Shown one piece after another: positions 55,593 to 64,000 of a DNA stretch of 64,000 nt. The translations under genes were made by a program, and so were the position numbers. The notes under the pieces are model-generated. The model searched no databases, was not told where the DNA came from, and saw nothing but the letters and a program-made list of their open reading frames with translations. The stretch covers positions 310,001 to 374,000 of the forward strand of contig NZ_VTHK01000002.1 in the NCBI RefSeq assembly GCF_009765355.1, in the 5' to 3' direction. Origin of the DNA: Amycolatopsis anabasis (GTDB taxonomy: Bacteria; Actinomycetota; Actinomycetes; Mycobacteriales; Pseudonocardiaceae). How positions within the stretch are numbered: the stretch's first letter is position 1; the number at the start of each line of letters is the position of its first letter.

Positions 55593-56695
55593 GCGAGGCC
55601 CGGCGGGCGATCGCCGCCGCGCGGAGGCTCGTGGTCAAGGTCGGTTCGTCCGCGCTGACCACCGCGGGCGACGGCCTGGACGTGTCCCGGCTGGACGCGC
55701 TGGTGGACGCCATCGCGGACCGGGTCGCCCGGGACACGCAGATCGTGCTGGTGTCCTCCGGGGCGATCGGTGCGGGCCTGGCCCCGCTCGCGCTCGGCAA
55801 GCGCCCGCGCGACCTGGCCACCCAGCAGGCGGCGGCGAGCGTCGGCCAGCTCGCGCTGGCGCACGCCTACGCCGAATCCTTCGGCCGGTACTCGCTGACC
55901 GTCGGCCAGGTGCTGCTCACCTCCGACGACGTGGTCCGGCGCGCGCACTACCGCAACGCGCAGCGGACGTTCTCCCGGTTGCTCGCGCTCGGCGCGGTCC
56001 CGGTGGTGAACGAGAACGACACGGTGGCCACCGAGGAGATCCGGTTCGGCGACAACGACCGGCTGGCCGCCCTGGTCGCCCACCTCGTCGGCGCCGAGGC
56101 CCTGGTGCTGCTGTCCGATGTGGACGCCCTGTACGACGGAGATCCGCGCGGCGGCGCGACCCGGCGCATCACCGAGGTCAACGGTCAGTCCGATGTGGAC
56201 GGAATCGCGGTCGGCATGTCGAGTTCGGGGCTGGGCACCGGCGGCATGGTGTCCAAACTCGCCGCCGCCCGGACCGCCGCCGCGGCCGGCATTCCCGTGT
56301 TGCTGGCCGCCGCCGCGGACGCGGCGAAGGCGCTCGGGGCCGCCGAGGTGGGCACCGCGTTCGGCGCAGCCGACTCGCGGCTGTCCGCGCGCCGGTTCTG
56401 GCTCGGCTACGCGGCGGGTTCGAGCGGGCGGCTCCAGCTCGACGACGGCGCCGTGTCGGCCGTGGTCCGGCGGCGCCGATCGCTGCTCGCGGCGGGGATC
56501 ACCGGGGTGGACGGCGACTTCCAGGCCGGGGACGTGGTCGATCTGGTCGACCCCGCCCAGCGGGTGGTGGCCCGGGGTGTGGTGGCTTTCGACGCCGGTG
56601 AACTGCCCGGACTGATCGGCCGATCCAGCCACCAACTGCCGGAGGAGCAGCGCCGCGAGGTCGTGCACGCCGACGATCTGGTGCCCTTGCGTTAG
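55589..56695 (+). CDS. proB: Glutamate 5-kinase
   Basis: A 368-aa enzyme for the first step of proline synthesis. The amino-acid kinase domain has [49 protein letters not shown] and the dinucleotide loop [15 protein letters not shown]-terminal PUA domain ([24 protein letters not shown]) allows feedback regulation in other species. GTG 55589 overlaps the obgE stop by 4 bp. The partner proA, which usually follows, is missing here. Confidence 0.96.
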   Translation: MSEARRAIAAARRLVVKVGSSALTTAGDGLDVSRLDALVDAIADRVARDTQIVLVSSGAIGAGLAPLALGKRPRDLATQQAAASVGQLALAHAYAESFGRYSLTVGQVLLTSDDVVRRAHYRNAQRTFSRLLALGAVPVVNENDTVATEEIRFGDNDRLAALVAHLVGAEALVLLSDVDALYDGDPRGGATRRITEVNGQSDVDGIAVGMSSSGLGTGGMVSKLAAARTAAAAGIPVLLAAAADAAKALGAAEVGTAFGAADSRLSARRFWLGYAAGSSGRLQLDDGAVSAVVRRRRSLLAAGITGVDGDFQAGDVVDLVDPAQRVVARGVVAFDAGELPGLIGRSSHQLPEEQRREVVHADDLVPLR

Positions 56696-56718
56696 CCTCC
56701 GGGCGCACGAACGCGTGT

Positions 56719-57183
56719 TCATCGTGCGCTCTTCGCGGTGTGTTTCGCGAAAAGCGCGCGGACCTGGGGCCGGGTGACGAAGAACAGCAGGGCCAGCAGG
56801 ACGGCGGCCTGGGCGACCTGGCCGATCCGCATCCACAGTGGGAACTGCGCGCTGACCACGAGAAAGACCAGGCCCGCGAAGCCGAGAATGGCGATGATCA
56901 GCACCCTCGCGTAGGTCCGCCGCCGTCCCAGATGCAGCCGTTTCGCGATGCCGAAGTAGAGGATTCCGACCACCAGCACCGAAACCGGACGGATCCAGAG
57001 CACGTCCGCCAGCGCCTGCCGGGTCGCGCCGGGCTGGGTGGCCACCTGGTAATCGAGGATGCTGTCCTCGAACAGGAAGGTCAGCGCGGCGAACACCACG
57101 CTGATCGCCAGGTTGAGGTACAGCAGCCGGATGACCGGCCGGAGTGCGGTTTCGGCGCGCGTGGGCGCGACGGAAGAAGGCAT
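56719..57183 (-). CDS. Four-span membrane protein of unknown function
   Basis: A 154-aa protein with about four helices (VIRLLYLNLAISVVFAALTFLF, PVSVLVVGILYFGIA, VLIIAILGFAGLVFLVVSA, VAQAAVLLALLFFVT) and basic loops (RLHLGRRRTYAR). It resembles generic actinobacterial small membrane proteins and I recognise no family. It lies 34 bp downstream of a TetR gene on the same strand, so it may be the regulated target. It converges on proB. Confidence 0.75.
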   Translation of the reverse strand: MPSSVAPTRAETALRPVIRLLYLNLAISVVFAALTFLFEDSILDYQVATQPGATRQALADVLWIRPVSVLVVGILYFGIAKRLHLGRRRTYARVLIIAILGFAGLVFLVVSAQFPLWMRIGQVAQAAVLLALLFFVTRPQVRALFAKHTAKSAR

Positions 57184-57217
57184 GGTTCTCTCCCGAAGTG
57201 AATTGCTGTTTCCGGAT

Positions 57218-57835
57218 TTATTTGCTGGTCGCCCGCGCGAACATCGCGACGAGTTCCCGGGCGTAGGCGTCGACGTCGGTTTCGGGATCCACGGCGAGCT
57301 GGAAGTGGATCCCGTCGATCGCCTGGCGCAGCGTGATCGCCATGATCCAGGGATCGAATTCGCCGAACGCGCCGTCTCGCTGACCTTCGCGCAGGCGGTT
57401 GGCGATCGGGCTGAGGGCGTCCTGGTACCAGCTCTGCACGCTCGGGTTTTCCGTGGCTTGGCGGTGATGCCCGATGTCGAGCAGTGCGTTGATCTCCGCG
57501 GGATGCTCCTGCACGAAGTCCAGGTTCGACTCGATGAACGCGCGCAGCTTGGCGTGGTGGTCCGCCGCCTCGTCGATCTTGGGCAGCATGTAGCCGGTCG
57601 CGGTGGACAGGACCGCCGCGGTGACCGCGTCCATCAGGTCGTCCTTGCCCTGGAAGTGGTAGGAGATCATCCCGGTGCTGCTCAGCCCCGCCCGTTTGGC
57701 GATCTGCGCGAACGACGTGCGGGCATACCCGAGCTCACCGATCGTCTCGATCGCGGCGCGCACGATCTGTGCCCGCCGGGCGTTCTCGGTGAACGTCCGG
57801 CTGTCTTGCTCGCCTGAGCCAGAGTTTGCCCGCAT
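57218..57835 (-). CDS. TetR family transcriptional regulator
   Basis: A 205-aa repressor. The helix-turn-helix is at about residues 20-65 (AAIETIGELGYARTSFAQIAKRAGLSSTGMISYHFQGKDDLMDAV), with the TetR-type recognition helix. The helical ligand domain is distinct and ends with DAYARELVAMFARA. ATG 57835 overlaps a dyad operator (57836-57851). A TTG at 57841 is an alternative. It is probably autoregulated and may control the downstream membrane protein gene. Confidence 0.9.
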   Translation of the reverse strand: MRANSGSGEQDSRTFTENARRAQIVRAAIETIGELGYARTSFAQIAKRAGLSSTGMISYHFQGKDDLMDAVTAAVLSTATGYMLPKIDEAADHHAKLRAFIESNLDFVQEHPAEINALLDIGHHRQATENPSVQSWYQDALSPIANRLREGQRDGAFGEFDPWIMAITLRQAIDGIHFQLAVDPETDVDAYARELVAMFARATSK

Positions 57836-57851
57836 GAGCAAAATTTAGCTC
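57836..57851. promoter_or_regulatory. Probable TetR autoregulatory operator GAGCaAAATTTaGCTC
   Basis: A 16-bp dyad with one mismatched pair lies directly before the TetR start codon. Its AT-rich centre stands out in this GC-rich region. Autorepression is inferred from position. Confidence 0.5.
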
Positions 57852-57891
57852 GGGCGAGCGAACCGGGGCAATCAGGGATGTCCCCGAGTTC

Positions 57892-59181
57892 CTACCTGAG
57901 TTCGCTGCCCTTGGTCTCGGGGAGCCGGAGGATCACCAGGAAGGCGACCGCCGCCCCCGCCGCCACGTACCAGAAGAACAAGGTGGACGCGTTCACCTTC
58001 GACAGCGCGCTGATCACCAGCGGGGCGGTGCCGCCGAACACCGCGACCGTGAGGTTGTACCAGGCCCCGATGCCCAGCCCGCGCAGCTCGGTGGGGAAGA
58101 GTTCGCTCATGATCGCCGGGGCGATGGAGGTCATCGCGGTGTACAGGCCGAGCCCGACGCAGAAGACGACGAGCAGCCCGCCCAGCCCCGGCCGGACCAG
58201 GGTGGACAGCGGCACGATCAGCACGGCGGTCGCCGCGGCCCAGACGAGCAGTTGCGGTTTGCGGCCGATCCGGTCGGACAGCGCGCCCATCGGGTACTGC
58301 AGGGCGACGAACAGCGCGGTGGCGATGGACAGCGCGAGGAAGACGTCCACCGCGTCGGCCTTGCGGGCGTTGACCGCGAACGGGGTGAGCGCGCTGAAGA
58401 AGGTGTAGTAGCACAGGGTCGAGAGCATGCTGAAGCCGATCAGCTGGCCCACCGCCTTGGGGTGGTCCCGCAGCGTGGTGAGCAGCGGCCGGTGCACCCG
58501 CTTCGCCCGCGTCTTGTTCTGTTCGAACTGCTCGGTCTCGGCGATGCTGCGGCGCAGCCAGAGGCCGATGAGGCCGAGCACCCCGCCGAGCAGGAACGGG
58601 ATCCGCCAGCCGAACGAGCTCAGCTGCCCTTTGTCCATGGTGCGCGCCAAGGTGAACCCGAGCACCGAGGCGAGCAGGACCGCGGAACCGGTCGAGACGT
58701 AGAAGAACGCGGAGTACCGGCCACGCCGTTCGGCCGGGGCGATCTCGCTGAGGTAGGCCGACGCGTTGGACACCTCGCCGCCGAGCGAGAGGCCCTGAGC
58801 GATCCGCGCGAGCAGCAGCAGGATCGGCGCGAGCCAGCCGACCTGGTTGAAGGTCGGGAGGACGCCGATGATCACCGAGCCGCCCGCCATCAGCACGATG
58901 GTGAGGATCATCGCCGGTTTGCGCCCCTTCAGATCCGCGAACCGGCCGAGCAGCACCCCGCCGAGCGGGCGGAAGAAGAACGCGAGCGCGTAGGTGGCGA
59001 AGGTGTTGATCTGCGCGAGCGCGTCGTTCCCGGCGGGGAAGAACGCGGTCGCGAAGTAGATGCTGAAGGTCGCGTAGATGGTCCAGTCGAACCACTCCAG
59101 GGCGTTGCCGACGCTCGCCGCGAACAGCTTGCGAATCGGGAGCCGATGCTTGGCCAGGGCGGTGAGTGCGGAATCGACCAT
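57892..59181 (-). CDS. MHS family MFS transporter (organic acid:H+ symporter)
   Basis: A 429-aa transporter of the metabolite:H+ symporter group (KgtP/ProP-like). GNALEWFDWTIYATFSIYFATAFFP, FFFRPLGGVLLGRFADLKGRK and GLSLGGEVSNASAYLSE are signature stretches. PTELRGLGIGAWYNL is in the late helices. Substrates in the family include alpha-ketoglutarate, citrate and betaine; the actual one is unknown. ATG 59181 has GGAGG 6 nt upstream. It ends 51 bp before the TetR operator and is transcribed in the same direction. Confidence 0.9.
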   Translation of the reverse strand: MVDSALTALAKHRLPIRKLFAASVGNALEWFDWTIYATFSIYFATAFFPAGNDALAQINTFATYALAFFFRPLGGVLLGRFADLKGRKPAMILTIVLMAGGSVIIGVLPTFNQVGWLAPILLLLARIAQGLSLGGEVSNASAYLSEIAPAERRGRYSAFFYVSTGSAVLLASVLGFTLARTMDKGQLSSFGWRIPFLLGGVLGLIGLWLRRSIAETEQFEQNKTRAKRVHRPLLTTLRDHPKAVGQLIGFSMLSTLCYYTFFSALTPFAVNARKADAVDVFLALSIATALFVALQYPMGALSDRIGRKPQLLVWAAATAVLIVPLSTLVRPGLGGLLVVFCVGLGLYTAMTSIAPAIMSELFPTELRGLGIGAWYNLTVAVFGGTAPLVISALSKVNASTLFFWYVAAGAAVAFLVILRLPETKGSELR

Positions 59182-59505
59182 GGTGGACCTCCGTGTGCCG
59201 AGTGGTTTGGCACATTGCCACACGATCGGGTGAATCGAAAGGTCTTTCGCCATGCGAACGACCTGGCCACGCGTCCGTACCGTGCTAAATTCCCTTTGTC
59301 CGCCCGCCCTCGCAGGTCCGGGTGGACAAGAGGATGGAGCCTGAATCAGCCAGCGCAGGGGCGTCGGCTGCGGACGTTTCGCCTGGCCTCGCGGCTACGA
59401 GGCCATCCGGGGTCGGAGCGTTCGGGTTGTTTCGCTGCACACGCGCATCCGCCTGCCCTGACCGGCGGCTGGACGCCCCGGACCCGTCGCCAGGCAGGGG
59501 CCGGT
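59182..59505. other. Spacer with a possible promoter and ~200-nt leader for the small membrane protein
   Basis: I see no gene in this stretch. TAAATT at 59286-59291 on the plus strand is a plausible -10, giving a leader of about 208 nt to ATG 59506. The leader contains short GC-rich hairpins but matches no riboswitch I recognise. The MHS transporter promoter on the minus strand must also lie here. Confidence 0.35.
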
Positions 59506-59754
59506 ATGGCGTGGTCCTCCCCTTTCGTCGAGCTGGCGGGCACGCTCGGTCCCTGGGCATTCGCCGCGCTGCTCGGATTCCTGGGCCTGGGCAAGCTCGC
59601 GGTGCTCGTGTGGCGGTTCCTCCTCGTGCGCCGCGTGCTCGAAAGCGCCCCGGTGCGGCAGGGCAAGGACGTTCGCGTGCGGGTGCCCGGTCTGCGCCCG
59701 TTCGAGATCGAGGTGACCTCCGCCGGGCAACCGCGTGAACCGGATACGCCCTAG
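59506..59754 (+). CDS. Small single-span membrane protein of unknown function
   Basis: An 82-aa protein with one long hydrophobic segment (WAFAALLGFLGLGKLAVLVWRFLLV), then a basic and soluble tail (RVLESAPVRQGKDVRVRVPGLRPFEIEV) that reads like a short beta domain. CAGGGG precedes ATG 59506. The stop codon overlaps the convergent MFS stop (CTAG). No family is recognised; coding is likely from the membrane topology and codon pattern. Confidence 0.6.
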   Translation: MAWSSPFVELAGTLGPWAFAALLGFLGLGKLAVLVWRFLLVRRVLESAPVRQGKDVRVRVPGLRPFEIEVTSAGQPREPDTP

Positions 59755-60959
59755 GCGTTCACCTCCATTCGTGCGTTCGGGTCGACCGCGTGCTCGGGCA
59801 ACCGCGGACTCAGCCAGCGCAGGCCGGCGGCGGACAGCCCGGCACAGGCGGCGACCAGCAGCCAGGGCGCCCAGACGGCCACCGAGAACAGCGCGACCAC
59901 CGCGGGCGCGACGATCTGGGCGCCGGTGAAGGCGTACTGGAAGGCGGCGAGATACCGGCCCCGGACCGCGGGCGGGGCGACCGCTTCGGCGATCGCGTTC
60001 GCGCGGATGCCGAAGACCAGGCTCGCGGCGGAGAACACCAGCGTGCAGGCGAGCAGGTAACCGGGCAGCCAGCCGGACGGAAGCACGGTCGCGAGGAGGC
60101 TGACCGCGCACCACACGGCATACCCGATGGCGCCGAGGGCCATCGCCGTGGTGCGCCGGAACCGCCGGGTCGCCCGCAGGGCGAGCGTTCCGGCGACGCT
60201 GCTGATCGCGGTCGTCAGCGCGAGGATCGCACCGGGCAGCCACGGCGGCCCGCGGAGCTGGTCGAGGACGTAGACCGGAATGCCGACCAGGAAGAAGTCC
60301 ATGCCCAGGCCGAACAACCCGCTGATCGCGATCAACGCCAGAAAGGGGCGGTCCCGCAGCGGTCCCGCCGCCTTCGCCTGTTCCGCTTCGGTGGCTTTCC
60401 GGTGGCGCACGCGCAGCAGCAGCGCGAGCACCAGCGCGGCGATCACGAACGTCACCGCGTCGGCGGCCACCGCGATCCGGTAGGCGACCGGTCCGGCGCC
60501 GGTGAGCAGCGCGCCCACGACCAGCCCGCCGATGCCGAACCCGGCCGAGCGCACCATGGACACCAGCGCGAACGAACGGTCCCGGGGACCGTCCCCGGAG
60601 ACGTCCGCGATCAGGGCGAACAGGGCGCAGTAGAACAACTGCTGACCGGCCGAGAGCAGCACCGCCGCCACCACGACCAGCCCGGCACCCTCCGCCACCA
60701 GATAGGTGAGCGCACCCGCCGCCTGCACGAACTGCGCGGCGATCACCACCGCACGCGGCCCGGCGCGGTCGACGAACCGGCCCGCGAGGGGCGGCACCAG
60801 CAACCCGGCCAGCATGCCGACCGTCACCGCGGTCCCGGCCTGCCCGAGCGGCAGGCCGACCACCTGTGTCACGTAGACCACCGCCAACGGCAGGAACAAG
60901 CCCGAGCCGAAGTTGTCGATGCCCAGCGCGAAGAGCAGCGCGATCCGGTTCCGGGCCAT
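59751..60959 (-). CDS. MFS transporter, probable efflux type
   Basis: A 402-aa, 12-helix protein. ALGIDNFGSGLFLPLAVVYVTQVVGL and PLAGRFVDRAGPRAVVIAAQ give the N-terminal half signature, and GIRANAIAEAVAPPAVRGRYLAA is the loop before late helices. It resembles actinobacterial drug or metabolite exporters. No adjoining regulator is present. The gene is flanked by the small membrane protein gene (convergent) and the RecQ gene (same strand, 89 bp upstream). Confidence 0.87.
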   Translation of the reverse strand: MARNRIALLFALGIDNFGSGLFLPLAVVYVTQVVGLPLGQAGTAVTVGMLAGLLVPPLAGRFVDRAGPRAVVIAAQFVQAAGALTYLVAEGAGLVVVAAVLLSAGQQLFYCALFALIADVSGDGPRDRSFALVSMVRSAGFGIGGLVVGALLTGAGPVAYRIAVAADAVTFVIAALVLALLLRVRHRKATEAEQAKAAGPLRDRPFLALIAISGLFGLGMDFFLVGIPVYVLDQLRGPPWLPGAILALTTAISSVAGTLALRATRRFRRTTAMALGAIGYAVWCAVSLLATVLPSGWLPGYLLACTLVFSAASLVFGIRANAIAEAVAPPAVRGRYLAAFQYAFTGAQIVAPAVVALFSVAVWAPWLLVAACAGLSAAGLRWLSPRLPEHAVDPNARMEVNA

Positions 60960-61048
60960 GGCTCATTCCTCCGCGCGTCCGCGCGTCCGCGATCGTGTCG
61001 CCAGGGCGCGATTTGGGAGCGCCTCGCACATCGGGGGAATCATGGCGA

Positions 61049-63154
61049 TTAGTTCTTGCTCGCCAACGCGAACGGGAGGACCGACGAGGCGCCCGCCTGG
61101 AACAGCAGCCGGGCCGCCAGCGTCATGGTCCAGCCGGTGTCGACCAGATCGTCGACCAGCAGGATCGGCCCGTCGGCCGCGGCGACCGCGGCGGCGACCT
61201 CCTCGGACAGGGCGAGCCGCCGCCACAGATCCGCCACCCGCTGCGCGCTGTTCGCCTGGCGCGGTGGCCCGCCGCGCACGTCGAGCATGCCCAGGAAGCG
61301 CAGCCTGCCGATGGCGGCGATGCGTTCGGCGAAACCGCGCACGAGCCGGGGCCGGGTCACCGAAGGGATGCCGACCACCGCGACCGGCCGCTGAGGCCAG
61401 TCCCACGCCGCGAGGACTTCGACGCAGGCCTGGAACACCGAGTCGGGGACCTCGCCGTCCCGCGCGGCCGTCCCGACCAGCTCGCGCAGGCGGCCGCCCC
61501 AGCCGAGGTCGGTGAGCCGGCCGAGGACACGCCCGGTCTCCGCCTGTTCGCCCTTCGGGATCCGCCCGGACAGCGGAACGTCCAAAGTGGACATACCACT
61601 CGGCCACTGGCGGCGCGGGCCCAGTTCTACCCCGGGCCGCCCGAGGCGTTGCCCGGTGGCCGCCACGGCGTCCGCGCTGACCTCCGCCGACCGGTGAGTC
61701 CCCGTGCAGTTGTCGCACCGGCCGCAGGGGGCGGCATGCGGATCGTCGAGCTGCCGCAGCAGGAACTCCATGCGGCAACCGGTGGTCGCCTGGTAGTCGA
61801 GCATGGCCTGCTGCTCGGCCCGGCGCGCCTGCTCCACCCGCTCGTAGCGCTCGGCCTCGTACCGCCATTCCCGTCCGGTCGCCTCCCAGCCACCGCGGAC
61901 CCGGCGGACCGCGCCGTCCACGTCGAGCACCTTGAGCACCATCTCCAGCCGTGACCGGGACAGTTCGACCGTGGGTTCGAGGGCGGCGGTCGAAAGTGGA
62001 CGGTCGGCGTAGGCGAGCGCGTTCAGGACCTGCGTGACGCGCCCCTCGTCCGGGAAGGCCAACGAGCTGAAGTACTGCCAGATCTCCCGGTCCTCCTTAC
62101 CGGGCAGCAGGACCACCTCGGCGCGCCGGACCCCGCGCCCGGCCCGGCCGACCTGCTGGTAGTACGCGATGGGCGAGGACGGGGCCCCGAGATGCACCAC
62201 GAAACCCAGATCCGGTTTGTCGAAACCCATGCCGAGCGCGGACGTGGCGACCAGCGCCTTGACCCGGTTCGCGAGCAGATCGTCCTCGGCCGCCGCGCGC
62301 TCGGCCGGTTCGGTCTTCCCGGTGTAGGCGGCCACCGGGTACCCGCGTTCGTTGAGCAACCCGGCGACGTCGTGCGCGGCGGCCACGGTGAGCGTGTAGA
62401 TGATCCCGGAGCCGGGCAGGTCCGCCAGGTTCTCGGCGAGCCAGGCCAGCCGGGCTTGGAAATCGGGCAGCCCGACGACCGCGAGGTGCAGGCTCTCCCG
62501 GTCCAGCGGCCCGCGCAGGACCAGCGTGTCGCCGCCGTTGCCGATGCCCAGTTGTTCGGCGACGTCGGTGGCCACCCGATCGTTGGCGGTGGCCGTCGTG
62601 GCGAGCACCGGGACGCCGTCGGGCAGGTCGGCGAGCAGGGTGCGCAGCCGCCGGTAGTCCGGCCGGAAATCGTGCCCCCAGTCGGAGATGCAGTGCGCCT
62701 CGTCGACCACCAGCAATCCCGCCGACGCGGTGAGCTTGGGCAGGACCGTGTCCCGGAAGTCGGGGTTGTTCAGTCGTTCCGGGCTGACCAGCAGGACGTC
62801 GATCTCGCCCGCCGCGATGGCCGCCTGCACTTCGTCCCACTCCTGCGGGTTCGCCGAGTTCATCGTGGCGGCGTGGATCCCCGCCCGGGCCGCGGCGGCG
62901 ATCTGGTTGCGCATCAGGGCCAGCAGCGGCGAGATGATCACCGTCGGCCCGGCGCCGCGTTCGCGCATCAGTGCGGTGGCGAGAAAGTACACGGCCGATT
63001 TGCCCCATCCGGTGCGCTGGACGACCAGCGCGCGCCGGTGCTCGGCGACGAGTGCCTCGATCGCGCGCCACTGGTCGTCGCGCAGGGTCGCGCCGTCTCC
63101 CGCGAGGGAGCGGAGCAGTGTCTCGGCCCGATGCCGGAGGGAAGGAATGTCCAC
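61049..63154 (-). CDS. RecQ family DNA helicase fused to a phosphoribosyltransferase-like domain
   Basis: A 701-aa helicase. Motif I is VVQRTGWGKSAVYFLA, motif II DEAHCISDWGHDFRPDYR, motif III LATTATAND, motif V VATSALGMGFDKPDLGFVVHLG, and motif VI YYQQVGRAGRG. The zinc-binding region is CRMEFLLRQLDDPHAAPCGRCDNC. Instead of an HRDC domain, the C-terminal ~180 residues end with ILLVDDLVDTGWTMTLAARLLFQAGA, a type I phosphoribosyltransferase PRPP loop as in ComFC. It unwinds DNA 3' to 5'; the role of the added domain is unknown. Confidence 0.9.
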   Translation of the reverse strand: MDIPSLRHRAETLLRSLAGDGATLRDDQWRAIEALVAEHRRALVVQRTGWGKSAVYFLATALMRERGAGPTVIISPLLALMRNQIAAAARAGIHAATMNSANPQEWDEVQAAIAAGEIDVLLVSPERLNNPDFRDTVLPKLTASAGLLVVDEAHCISDWGHDFRPDYRRLRTLLADLPDGVPVLATTATANDRVATDVAEQLGIGNGGDTLVLRGPLDRESLHLAVVGLPDFQARLAWLAENLADLPGSGIIYTLTVAAAHDVAGLLNERGYPVAAYTGKTEPAERAAAEDDLLANRVKALVATSALGMGFDKPDLGFVVHLGAPSSPIAYYQQVGRAGRGVRRAEVVLLPGKEDREIWQYFSSLAFPDEGRVTQVLNALAYADRPLSTAALEPTVELSRSRLEMVLKVLDVDGAVRRVRGGWEATGREWRYEAERYERVEQARRAEQQAMLDYQATTGCRMEFLLRQLDDPHAAPCGRCDNCTGTHRSAEVSADAVAATGQRLGRPGVELGPRRQWPSGMSTLDVPLSGRIPKGEQAETGRVLGRLTDLGWGGRLRELVGTAARDGEVPDSVFQACVEVLAAWDWPQRPVAVVGIPSVTRPRLVRGFAERIAAIGRLRFLGMLDVRGGPPRQANSAQRVADLWRRLALSEEVAAAVAAADGPILLVDDLVDTGWTMTLAARLLFQAGASSVLPFALASKN

Positions 63155-63485
63155 GCGACCACCTCTACCGCATCGGCCCGACGATCCTGGCCGGGGTGGG
63201 GCGGTTTCGGTACGAGTGGGACTTTCGTGCGGTGATCTGTGACGGGCATCACAAAACGGACCACGTCACGGCACCCGATCGGCCCAGTCACCCCGGTGTT
63301 CCGGTCCTCGCGGGGGAGTGACCGGGACCCGGCGGTGCCCCCAGGCCGCCGGTCCGGACGCGGTGCGCGGGAGTCTCCGCCGGGGAGCGGGGAGACGGCC
63401 CGCGCACCGCGTTCCGGTGTGCGACTCGCCACGCCGCGGCAAAAACATGATCCGCCGCCGTTCCTGGCACGGCTACGCTCTGTCC
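63155..63485. other. Divergent spacer between recQ-like gene and nadD
   Basis: A 331-bp non-coding stretch. It contains a strong hairpin at 63360-63410: 12-bp arms GCGGTGCGCGGG/CCCGCGCACCGC with an inner TCTCC/GGAGA. On the plus strand, TACGCT at 63474-63479 is a -10-like element whose predicted start is the ATG of nadD. Confidence 0.5.
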
Positions 63486-64000
63486 ATGTCAGCACGCCGC
63501 ATCGGGGTCATGGGCGGCACGTTCGACCCCGTGCACCACGGCCACCTTGTCGCGGCCAGCGAGGTGCAGGCCCGCTTCGGGCTCGACGAAGTGATCTTCG
63601 TTCCCACCGGTCAGCCGTGGCAGAAGTCCAATCGCGAGGTCACCCGCGCCGAGGACCGCTACCTGATGACCGTGATCGCGACCGCGTCCAACCCGGTCTT
63701 TTCGGTGAGCCGGGTCGACATCGACCGGGGCGGCCAGACCTACACCGTGGACACGCTGCGCGATCTGCATCAGGAGTACCCCGACGACGAGCTGTTCTTC
63801 ATCACCGGCGCCGACGCGCTCGAGCAGATCCTCACCTGGCGCAACGCCGAGGAACTGTTCAACCTGGCGCATTTCATCGGCGTCACCCGGCCGGGGTACC
63901 ACCTGAACGATCACCACCTGCCCAGTGGCAAGGTCAGCCTGGTGGAGGTCACCGCGATGGCGATCTCGTCGACCGGCTGCCGGGAACGGGTGCGCGCCGG
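63486..64000 (+). CDS. nadD: Nicotinate-nucleotide adenylyltransferase (3' end beyond window)
   Basis: The first 171 codons of NadD, which adenylates nicotinate mononucleotide in NAD synthesis. The nucleotidyltransferase motif is [29 protein letters not shown] is a substrate loop, and [14 protein letters not shown] the C-terminal ISSTxxR motif. TACGCT lies 6 nt upstream of ATG 63486 and no ribosome binding site is seen, so the mRNA is probably leaderless. In most actinobacteria nadD follows proA; here recQ-like and transporter genes precede it. Confidence 0.95.
   Translation, partial: MSARRIGVMGGTFDPVHHGHLVAASEVQARFGLDEVIFVPTGQPWQKSNREVTRAEDRYLMTVIATASNPVFSVSRVDIDRGGQTYTVDTLRDLHQEYPDDELFFITGADALEQILTWRNAEELFNLAHFIGVTRPGYHLNDHHLPSGKVSLVEVTAMAISSTGCRERVRA

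Noticed and set aside
59292..59505. A riboswitch (c-di-AMP, cobalamin or TPP) before the small membrane protein
   Set aside because: None of the conserved core sequences of these classes could be found.
63241..63480. Short Arg/Pro-rich frames on the minus strand before nadD
   Set aside because: They overlap a strong hairpin, lack ribosome binding sites and have the composition of random GC-rich frames.

Overview
The window is high-GC actinobacterial chromosome. GTG starts, 4-bp ATGA/GTGA gene overlaps, DUF397/DUF5753 regulators, a GPP34 protein, ESX-type substrates and the order valS-folC-DUF4233-ndk-rne-rplU-rpmA-obgE-proB-nadD all point to Pseudonocardiaceae, most likely Amycolatopsis or a close relative. 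The genus is an inference; no 16S or other phylogenetic marker was compared. No rRNA, tRNA, CRISPR array, phage or insertion sequence was found.

Layout. 1-2340: a TetR repressor (cut by the left edge) divergent from a carotenoid oxygenase, with twin operators between them, then a hairpin-rich spacer. 2341-7344: fdhD, an oxalate/formate-type MFS transporter with a 39-aa partner peptide, and a secreted M14 carboxypeptidase. 7379-7513: a 44-aa SapB/RamS-like class III lanthipeptide precursor with no synthetase in the window. 7762-11103: a GntR regulator divergent from a VOC-SDR pair, a small hypothetical gene, and a DUF5753 regulator/DUF397 pair. 11296-16147: a leftward MarR-MFS-FdhF/YdeP run and a GPP34 gene. 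16223-27332: a membrane-anchored protein, two valyl-tRNA synthetases of different types back to back, a GDSL hydrolase, a methyltransferase, MaoC/ArsR, then folC-DUF4233. 27336-33240: a patatin-like membrane protein, PhoD phosphatase, ndk, and a secreted GDSL esterase. 33612-38763: an acyl-CoA synthetase divergent from a GAF-LuxR regulator, then a three-gene type VII secretion substrate operon. 38780-45533: a nanT-nanA-like sialic acid or sugar-acid operon, a secreted helical protein, and a large secreted NAGPA-metallophosphoesterase fusion. 45594-49789: an ABC-2 exporter (ATPase plus two permeases) and a secreted subtilase. 50415-56695: the translation and growth core rne, rplU, rpmA, obgE, proB. 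56719-63154: genes of unrelated function separating proB from nadD (membrane protein, TetR, MHS-type MFS, small membrane protein, a second MFS, RecQ fused to a phosphoribosyltransferase-like domain). The window ends inside nadD; proA is absent.

Working together: FdhD sulfurates molybdenum cofactor and could serve the FdhF/YdeP oxidoreductase 8 kb away, while the OFA transporter would move the substrates. NanT would import what the NanA-like aldolase cleaves. The ESX trio looks like secreted or surface proteins whose secretion machinery lies elsewhere. The most notable finding is the orphan lanthipeptide precursor. Others are the paired unlike ValRS genes, an MFS gene whose expected GTG start reads GTA, and a family of about 21-bp intergenic repeats present at two loci 22 kb apart.
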